NCBI GenBank assembly: GCA_029250825.1
Contig: JAQXEN010000038.1
Coordinates: 1 to 64,000, forward strand
DNA length: 64,000 bases
Direction of reading: 5' to 3'
Source of the DNA: Porticoccaceae bacterium
GTDB taxonomy: Bacteria; Pseudomonadota; Gammaproteobacteria; Pseudomonadales; Porticoccaceae
Below, piece after piece: positions 57,323 to 64,000 of the stretch; positions within the stretch are counted from its first letter, which is position 1; each line of letters starts with the position of its first letter. The notes below the pieces were generated by a model. It saw nothing but the letters and a program-made list of their open reading frames with translations. It was not told the origin of the DNA and did not search any database. A program made the position numbers and the translations under genes.

Positions 57323-58714
57323 GTGCTGACCATGCCTGCTAATAATATTAATAACGCCACTTTCATGTCCAACGCGAAGCAGCTTTGGTCCCTCGCCGGG
57401 CCGCTGATTTTCGGGCAAGTGGCTGTGGTTGGCATGACCGTAACCGATATTTATATGGCCGGTCAGATCAGCGCCGATGAACTAGCTGCGGTGCAGTTGG
57501 GCGGCAGCATCTGGGCAGTGATCAATCTTATTGTGATCGGCATTATGCTCGGCAATAGCCCGATTATTGGCAACCACTGGGGCGCGGGAAACAGGCATCT
57601 CGTGCGCTTTCAATTTCAGCAAGCACTATGGTTAGCGGTGCCTGTTGGCTTGGCGGTGAACTGCGGCATCCTGTTGGGAATTTATATTCTCGGCGAATTG
57701 CAGATTCCACCAGAAGTCTACGATGTGGGACGCCGCTACCTATTGCCGTTTTTGATTACCGGACTGATGTTTCCGGCATTTTTTGCCTATCGCACTACCT
57801 TTGAGGGTATGGGTGATATCCGTCCGGTGATGGTATTTAACGGCGCTGCATTTCTGCTCAATATTGTTCTCGATTATGTACTGGTGTTCGGCAAATTTGG
57901 TATGCCAGCAATGGGGGGCGCGGGAGCCGGCTGGGCCACCGCCATAGTTATGACCTTTTTGCTGATCTGTATGGCGGTCTATGCGCAGCGTTCGAGCACC
58001 ATGCGCGCACTAAAACTCTACAGTGATTTTGCCCGAGCCAATCTCGCCGCGATTGTTAATATTTTGCGCCTCGGTATTCCTATTGCACTGAATATCGCCG
58101 CAGAGATTATGTTTTTCTCAATCATCCCACTGATGATCGCCCATCTGGGTTCCGATGTAGTGGGCGCACATGCCATTGCCATCAATATAGATTCTCTGGC
58201 CTTTATGGTTCCCTTAGGTGTCGCTTCAGCGCTGACGATCAAGGTGGCTATGGCCGAGGGCGCAGGGGATCCAAGACTGGCGAGACGCTTCTGTATAGTC
58301 GGCTACAAGATGGTCTTTATGCTCGGCCTGACTACGGCGTTATTAAAAGTTACTCTGCGCGAAGATCTGGCGGCGCTGTTTAGTGCCAACCCCAATGTCC
58401 AGTTAATTGCCGCCAACCTATTCTTGTTTGCTGCTGTTTTGGGTTCTGTGGATTCTTTGCAGATGACCGCCAGCGGTGCACTGCGGGGCTACAAAGATGT
58501 GCGCATACCGCTATTGATTCAGGTGGTGGCGTTCTGGGGTATTGCGTTTCCCATCGCCTATTCACTGGCACTTACCGATATCTGGGGCGAGCCAATGGGT
58601 GTCTATGGGTTTTGGGTGGGCACCATTATTGGCGCGTCTTGCGCCGGAATCGGCTTGATCACTCGTTGGAATATTATCTCGCGGCGCAGAATTCAGGCCC
58701 TAGACAATTTATAG
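57323..58714 (+). CDS. MATE-family efflux transporter
   Basis: LAGPLIFGQVAVVGMTVTDIYMAGQISADELAAVQLG; 12-TM-like profile. Confidence 0.94.
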   Translation: MLTMPANNINNATFMSNAKQLWSLAGPLIFGQVAVVGMTVTDIYMAGQISADELAAVQLGGSIWAVINLIVIGIMLGNSPIIGNHWGAGNRHLVRFQFQQALWLAVPVGLAVNCGILLGIYILGELQIPPEVYDVGRRYLLPFLITGLMFPAFFAYRTTFEGMGDIRPVMVFNGAAFLLNIVLDYVLVFGKFGMPAMGGAGAGWATAIVMTFLLICMAVYAQRSSTMRALKLYSDFARANLAAIVNILRLGIPIALNIAAEIMFFSIIPLMIAHLGSDVVGAHAIAINIDSLAFMVPLGVASALTIKVAMAEGAGDPRLARRFCIVGYKMVFMLGLTTALLKVTLREDLAALFSANPNVQLIAANLFLFAAVLGSVDSLQMTASGALRGYKDVRIPLLIQVVAFWGIAFPIAYSLALTDIWGEPMGVYGFWVGTIIGASCAGIGLITRWNIISRRRIQALDNL

Positions 58715-58718
58715 TCAG

Positions 58719-59552
58719 TCAATCACTGCGGCAGGCCAGGGTTAATCGCTCTAAACCATTGAGGTCACGGCGAGTCTCTACCGAGGCAAAACCAGCCTGA
58801 TCAAGTAATTCACGCACTGCCGCGCCCTGATCAAAACCATGTTCAAGCAATAGCCAACCACCCCTATTTAAGTAGTCGACACTCTGGGTGCAGACCAGTC
58901 GCAAATCGCCTAAACCATCATCACCAGAGACCAGCGCCGAGGCCGGTTCAAAACGCAGATCCCCCTGACTCAGATGCGGATCATTGGCTTCTATATAAGG
59001 TGGGTTGCTAACAATAAGATCAAAGCGCTGAGCGGGAATGGCGGCAAACCAGTTGCTAGCAAACAGCCTAACATTGTCGAGCTGGTAGCGTTGACGGTTG
59101 CGCTCAGCCAAATCCACCGCCTGCTGTTGCAGATCCACAGCGCAGATTTCCCAGCGGCTACGTTCAGTGGCCAGAGCCAAGGCGATGGCGCCGGTCCCGG
59201 TGCCCAGATCCAGCACCGATGCCTGTTCCGGCAGCGCCAGATCCAATGCCACTTCCACCAATAATTCAGTTTCCGGCCGCGGTATCAATGTTGCAGGAGA
59301 AACCTTGAGATCGAGACTCCAAAATCCCTGAGAGCCAATCAAATAGGCCACTGGCTCACCATCTAAACGGCGCTGTAATAGCCTATTAAATTGGGTACTC
59401 TGATCATCGCTAACTTGACGTTCGGGCCAGGTCTTCAGATAGCTGGAGTCCACCCCCAGTACAAAGCAGAGCAATAGCTGGCAATCTAGTTCTGGGCTAT
59501 CGCTGAGCCGATTGGCTCCAACAGCAGATTGAAAGAGTTCGGCAATGGTCAT
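58719..59552 (-). CDS. prmC: Release factor glutamine methyltransferase
   Basis: ATLIPRPETELLVEVAL, VLDLGTGTGAIALALA, DLIVSNPPYIEANDPHL. Confidence 0.97.
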   Translation of the reverse strand: MTIAELFQSAVGANRLSDSPELDCQLLLCFVLGVDSSYLKTWPERQVSDDQSTQFNRLLQRRLDGEPVAYLIGSQGFWSLDLKVSPATLIPRPETELLVEVALDLALPEQASVLDLGTGTGAIALALATERSRWEICAVDLQQQAVDLAERNRQRYQLDNVRLFASNWFAAIPAQRFDLIVSNPPYIEANDPHLSQGDLRFEPASALVSGDDGLGDLRLVCTQSVDYLNRGGWLLLEHGFDQGAAVRELLDQAGFASVETRRDLNGLERLTLACRSD

Positions 59553-60634
59553 TATTCAGACAAACTGGCGAGCTGCTCGGCCTGGAATTCATTGACTAGG
59601 GGTCCAAGCACATCATCGAGAGAACCTTCCATCACTTCACCCAATTTATACAACGTCAGGTTAATACGGTGATCGGTGACCCGCCCCTGGGGAAAGTTAT
59701 AAGTGCGAATACGCTCCGAGCGATCGCCGCTGCCAACCAAACTCTTGCGCTGGTCAGACTGCTCTTTGGCAACCGCTTCATCCTGCATGGCGGTCAATCG
59801 AGCCTGAAGTACCGACATGGCCTTAGCGCGATTCTTATGTTGCGAGCGCTCGTCCTGACATTCCACTACCAGCCCACTGGGCAGGTGAGTAAGACGGATC
59901 GCCGAATCGGTTTTGTTAACGTGCTGACCACCGGAGCCGGAGGCGCGAAAGGTATCCACTCTCAGATCACCTTTGTTAATCTCAATGGCATCCTGCTCAT
60001 CTGCCTCGGCCATTATTGCAACGGTGCAGGCTGACGTATGGACGCGGCCCTGAGATTCAGTATCGGGCACTCTCTGCACTCGGTGAGCGCCGGATTCAAA
60101 TTTAAGTTTTGAGTAAACACCCTGACCGACAATCCGTGCGATCACTTCTTTATATCCGCCATGATCACCGCTGTTCTCACTGATGATCTCAACTTTCCAA
60201 CGCTTGGTTTCGGCGTATTTGCTGTACATGCGGAATAGATCCCCAGAAAAAATGGCTGCCTCATCACCACCGGTTCCGGCGCGAATTTCAAGAAACACAT
60301 TTTTCGAATCTTTGGGATCTTTGGGCAACAGTAACTTTTGAATCTCCAGTTCAAGCACCTCACGCTGCTCTTCACCGCTGCGCATTTCCTCCTGCGCCAT
60401 ATCGCGCATATCTGTGTCCGAGTCCTTTAATAACAGCTTGGCCTCGTCAATATTCTCCAGCACATCTTTGTAGCTGCCATAGGTTTTAACCAGTGGCTCA
60501 AGTTCGGCATACTCTTTGGATAGAGTACGAAAGCGATTTTGGTCACTGATGATATCGCCATCGCTAAGCAGCGCGCCGACTTCCTCATAGCGATCCGAAA
60601 GGTGGTCTAACTTAGAGAGAATTGAAGCTTTCAT
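59552..60634 (-). CDS. prfA: Peptide chain release factor 1
   Basis: [66 protein letters not shown]. Confidence 0.98.
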   Translation of the reverse strand: MKASILSKLDHLSDRYEEVGALLSDGDIISDQNRFRTLSKEYAELEPLVKTYGSYKDVLENIDEAKLLLKDSDTDMRDMAQEEMRSGEEQREVLELEIQKLLLPKDPKDSKNVFLEIRAGTGGDEAAIFSGDLFRMYSKYAETKRWKVEIISENSGDHGGYKEVIARIVGQGVYSKLKFESGAHRVQRVPDTESQGRVHTSACTVAIMAEADEQDAIEINKGDLRVDTFRASGSGGQHVNKTDSAIRLTHLPSGLVVECQDERSQHKNRAKAMSVLQARLTAMQDEAVAKEQSDQRKSLVGSGDRSERIRTYNFPQGRVTDHRINLTLYKLGEVMEGSLDDVLGPLVNEFQAEQLASLSE

Positions 60635-60718
60635 TGAATATCCATCTGTGGTTTTGTGCGCATCGAGCGCGGTGCAAATAAGCGATTTGGCAATAGAGAG
60701 GTGGGGCGCTGAGCGGCG

Positions 60719-61975
60719 CTAACGCTTCTTATCCAGACCAAAAAGGTCCTGAGTAGCATTAATAGTGTCATCGCGCCCCTCTTCACTGGCCTGCTTGAGG
60801 CGAGTAGTGGGTTTGTGCATCAGCTTATTGGTCAGATTACGCGCCAGAGTCTCGATCACTGCCTCTGCATCCTGACCCCGTTGCAATAACTGCAGTGCCT
60901 TGCCAACTTCTTCACCACGAATCTTTTCAACGCTGTCGCGGAAGGCGCGAATGGTATCGACCACGGCCAGAGAGCGCTGCTGGCGAGACCAGCTCTCGGA
61001 TTCCTGATCAATTATGCCCTGGGCCACATCGGCGGCAGTCTGACGCGCGCGCAAATTGCCCTGAATAACTTCCTGTAAATCGTCAACCGTGTAGAGATAG
61101 ACATCCTCGAGCGTTTCCACCTCGGGCTCGATATCTCGCGGCACGGCAATATCGACCATAAACATTGGTTTGTGACGGCGCTTCTTGAGCGCCGATTCCA
61201 CCGCACCCTTGCCCAGCACTGGTAGTTGGCTGGCAGTGGATGAGATAACGATATCCGCCTGAGGCAGGTGGTCGTGAATATCCGATAATAGAATCGCATT
61301 GGCGGAAAAATCTAGGGCCAATTCCTGAGCACGACTGAGGGTTCGATTGGCTACCGTAATCGACCCTACCTGTTTGTCCCGCAGATGCCGTGCCACTAGC
61401 TCAATGGTTTCTCCGGCACCAATCAACAGGGCATGAACCTGTTTTAAATCGGCAAAAATCTGCTCGGCTAGACTCACCGAAGCATAGGCAACAGAGACTG
61501 GGTTCTGCCCAATCGCGGTTTCGGAGCGCACCCGCTTGGCCGCGGCAAAGGCGCTTTGAAATACTTGATTGAGATGTGTAGCAACAGTGCCGGCTTCGCG
61601 ACCTACGGCATAGGCTGATTTGATCTGACCAAAAATTTGCGGCTCGCCCAGCACTAATGAGTCGAGACCGCTGGCAACGCACATAATATGGCGCACAGCT
61701 TGTTGATCCCGATAGCAATAATAGCAATCGCGCAGCTGTTCCAGCGCCACCCCTTTGCAATCCGCCAGCCAACTCAGCAGCTGTTCATCACTGGCGTCGC
61801 CGTGAAAATAAATCTCGGTGCGATTACAGGTGGACAGCAGGGCGATTTCGCCTCCGGGCAGATGTTCTAGAGCCTGCTGCAGAGATTCGACTACCATTTC
61901 TGGGGCAAAGGCAACGCGGCCGCGGAGATCCACGGAAGCGGTTGTATGATTAATACCTAATGCCAGAATACCCAT
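60719..61975 (-). CDS. hemA: Glutamyl-tRNA reductase
   Basis: LALGINHTTASVDLRGRVAF, LLSTCNRTEIY, GLDSLVLGEPQIFGQIK. Confidence 0.98.
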   Translation of the reverse strand: MGILALGINHTTASVDLRGRVAFAPEMVVESLQQALEHLPGGEIALLSTCNRTEIYFHGDASDEQLLSWLADCKGVALEQLRDCYYCYRDQQAVRHIMCVASGLDSLVLGEPQIFGQIKSAYAVGREAGTVATHLNQVFQSAFAAAKRVRSETAIGQNPVSVAYASVSLAEQIFADLKQVHALLIGAGETIELVARHLRDKQVGSITVANRTLSRAQELALDFSANAILLSDIHDHLPQADIVISSTASQLPVLGKGAVESALKKRRHKPMFMVDIAVPRDIEPEVETLEDVYLYTVDDLQEVIQGNLRARQTAADVAQGIIDQESESWSRQQRSLAVVDTIRAFRDSVEKIRGEEVGKALQLLQRGQDAEAVIETLARNLTNKLMHKPTTRLKQASEEGRDDTINATQDLFGLDKKR

Positions 61976-62191
61976 GATGACTGCGCTGTTTGTCTCTCTG
62001 CTACTTGCTTAATTATCTGTCTATACTCAAAATCAAAGGGGTTTAGATTTCGACCAATGATTTAGGCGAGAGATTTTACACCAGTCTGGCCAGCATAATG
62101 AGAAATACCATAAAAAAAGGATATTGTTGGAACACGCCCTAATCTTTTGCCGTAATAAAGGTCTTAACCAACGGATTCCTGATAAAAGAAA

Positions 62192-64000
62192 ATGATGAAA
62201 TTAACCAGCTCTCTCTGCAACCCGCCCTTCGCTTCCAGCACCTTTGCTGTGAGTCTGGTTCTGTTGCTAACAGCCTGTGCTTCAGTGCCGGAAAGCGGCA
62301 ATCTCTCGTCAGTTTCATCAGACCAAAGCTCTTTAACTCAAAGCTCTTTAAATAAAAGCTCCACAGAATCCCTAGCCCCAGAGTTAGCAGCAACCAAACC
62401 CTTTGATGAAGACTCTCTCTACCAAATTTTAGTCGCCGATGTAGCGCTGACCCGAGGTCAGTTTAAGACAGCTCTGAAGCATTATCTCATTCAGGCTCGC
62501 GAAACCCGCGATGCCGCCATTATCCGCTTAACCCACAGCATTGCCGCACATCAGGGCGATGCCCGGGGAATCTTGGAGAGCGCGCAACTGTGGATTGAAG
62601 TAGAACCCAATGAGGCCGCCGCCCACCGTGCTGCCCTGCAAGCCTTTGCTCTGTACAAGCAACCCTTTGAAGCACTGGAACAGGCCTCATGGCTATATCG
62701 CAATGATAACGATCTCGAGGCTTTTCTTGCGGTAACAGCGATTGATGAGGGTAATAAACAGGTCTTGATCCCCAGACTAATGGAAGCCTATCGCGCACTG
62801 CCGCTGAATCCTGACCAACAGGCTAGCGCAGAACTGGCGGTGGCGATTTTATTTCGCGAACTGGGTGATCTGGAGAATGCGGCAACCACCGCGCGCTATT
62901 TCTTGAGTCTGGTGCCCGATAATCAGCGCGGCCTGCTTCTATTAGCCCAGCTACTGCACCAGCAAGATAAAATAAATGAAGCCTCGGCACTGCTTGCCGA
63001 TGCACTGCAGCGCAAACCTGACGACCGCAATCTGCGACTGCAATATGCACGGTTTCTGACGCTACTCGACCGGCCTCTGGCGATTCTTCAGTTCGAAATA
63101 CTCAGAGAACAGAACCCCAATGATCAGCAAGTAAACTTCTTACTCGGCCTGCTCTATCTAAATCAGGGCAATGAGGAACTGGCCAGCACACTTTTTCAAC
63201 AGGCCTCTCGGGATCCAAGCATGCGCGCTGATGCCCAATACCATCTCGCCGCCATCGCTGAGCGCAACGGCAATTTGGTCGCAGCACTGCAGTATTATCA
63301 GCAGGTGAAGTTTGGTCGCAATTATCTCGGCGCCGCATCCCGAGCTACCGTTCTCTTGGCACGGAGCTATGGCATGGATCAGGCGAGAGCCTATCTGCAA
63401 GCCCTGCGTCGTCAACAGCCGAGTGAAGCCACGGCACTTATTCAGCTGGAATCCAACCTATTGATCAGCGGCAATCAAGGCGATCAGGCAATTAACCTGT
63501 TGAGTAGCGGCCTGCAAGAACACCCCAATGATCCCAAACTACTCTATGCACGTTCGATGGTGGCGGAAATGCAAAATAACTTTGCTCTCGCCGAACAAGA
63601 TTTGCGCGCCCTGCTGGCACAGGACGAAGACAATCCCACCGCACTTAATGCCCTAGGTTATACGATGATCCTGCACACCGATCGCAGTGAAGAGGCCTAT
63701 CGTCTGATCAAGCGCGCCTATCTGTTAAACCCGGGAGATCCAGCGATTATCGACAGCATGGGCTGGGTATTATTTGTTATGGGCAAGGCCGAAGAGGCAC
63801 TGCCCTATCTGCAGAAGGCCATGGCAATTTTGCCCGACCCAGAAATTGCCGCTCATCTTGGCGAAGTGCAGTGGTTTCTTGGGGATCAGCAGGCAGCTCT
63901 GCTAACCTGGCAGCGCGGCTTAGCCCAGTCACCGAATCATCCAACGATCACAGATACCATGCAGCGCCTTGGCGTCAACATCCTCAGTCCAGATGCACTC
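62192..64000 (+). CDS. TPR-repeat lipoprotein (PA4667-like), runs off window
   Basis: MMKLTSS...LLLTACASVPESG lipobox; many TPR-like helices; divergent from hemA. Open to the window end. Confidence 0.88.
   Translation, partial: MMKLTSSLCNPPFASSTFAVSLVLLLTACASVPESGNLSSVSSDQSSLTQSSLNKSSTESLAPELAATKPFDEDSLYQILVADVALTRGQFKTALKHYLIQARETRDAAIIRLTHSIAAHQGDARGILESAQLWIEVEPNEAAAHRAALQAFALYKQPFEALEQASWLYRNDNDLEAFLAVTAIDEGNKQVLIPRLMEAYRALPLNPDQQASAELAVAILFRELGDLENAATTARYFLSLVPDNQRGLLLLAQLLHQQDKINEASALLADALQRKPDDRNLRLQYARFLTLLDRPLAILQFEILREQNPNDQQVNFLLGLLYLNQGNEELASTLFQQASRDPSMRADAQYHLAAIAERNGNLVAALQYYQQVKFGRNYLGAASRATVLLARSYGMDQARAYLQALRRQQPSEATALIQLESNLLISGNQGDQAINLLSSGLQEHPNDPKLLYARSMVAEMQNNFALAEQDLRALLAQDEDNPTALNALGYTMILHTDRSEEAYRLIKRAYLLNPGDPAIIDSMGWVLFVMGKAEEALPYLQKAMAILPDPEIAAHLGEVQWFLGDQQAALLTWQRGLAQSPNHPTITDTMQRLGVNILSPDAL
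62322..62366 (+). repeat. 15-bp in-frame tandem repeat in the lipoprotein linker
   Basis: ACCAAAGCTCTTTAA / CTCAAAGCTCTTTAA / ATAAAAGCTCCACAG. Confidence 0.9.

Noticed and set aside
62139-63415. Minus-strand ORFs opposite the TPR lipoprotein
   Set aside because: The plus frame is open throughout 62192-64000 with lipobox and TPR-like pattern; the real CDS was missing from the ORF track only because it runs off the window.

Overview
Apparently ordinary gammaproteobacterial chromosome (protein content and synteny resemble Pseudomonas/Cellvibrionales-type marine lineages; taxonomy is inference). About 50 protein genes are recognisable. I found no tRNA, rRNA, CRISPR, prophage or transposase. Conserved blocks: rsmI/lpoA/yraN/SIS/dolP; sspB-sspA-petBC(fused)-petA-rpsI-rplM-zapE; epmA-efp; PA4958-like/fimX/serB/ytjB-like; dksA-gluQ-cbrX-like-cbrA-cbrB-pcnB-folK-dNK-panB; fur/bamE/ratB-ratA/smpB; prmC-prfA-hemA/TPR lipoprotein. 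The most unusual signal is a dispersed family of degenerate short tandem repeats (period 13-18 bp, shared core close to YTAAANAGCNCT). In intergenic DNA they start on or next to a stop codon and tend to fill the space between convergent genes, with periods of 13, 14, 15 or 16. Inside genes (FHA gene, comF, rhlB-like, TPR lipoprotein) the period is always a multiple of 3 (15 or 18). One 18-bp unit (GAGCCTTCAGCGGA...) is shared by comF and an RNA helicase 32 kb apart. Other findings: a deoxynucleoside kinase with an in-frame TAA before its P-loop and no conventional start after it; a CbrB-like response regulator that has lost GAFTGA and the Walker B acidic residues; a fused cytochrome b/c1 gene; an unlisted cbrX-like small ORF; an overlapping S1C-protease/FHA-membrane protein pair. 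All coordinates were derived by hand from the sequence and ORF track; no homology search was run.
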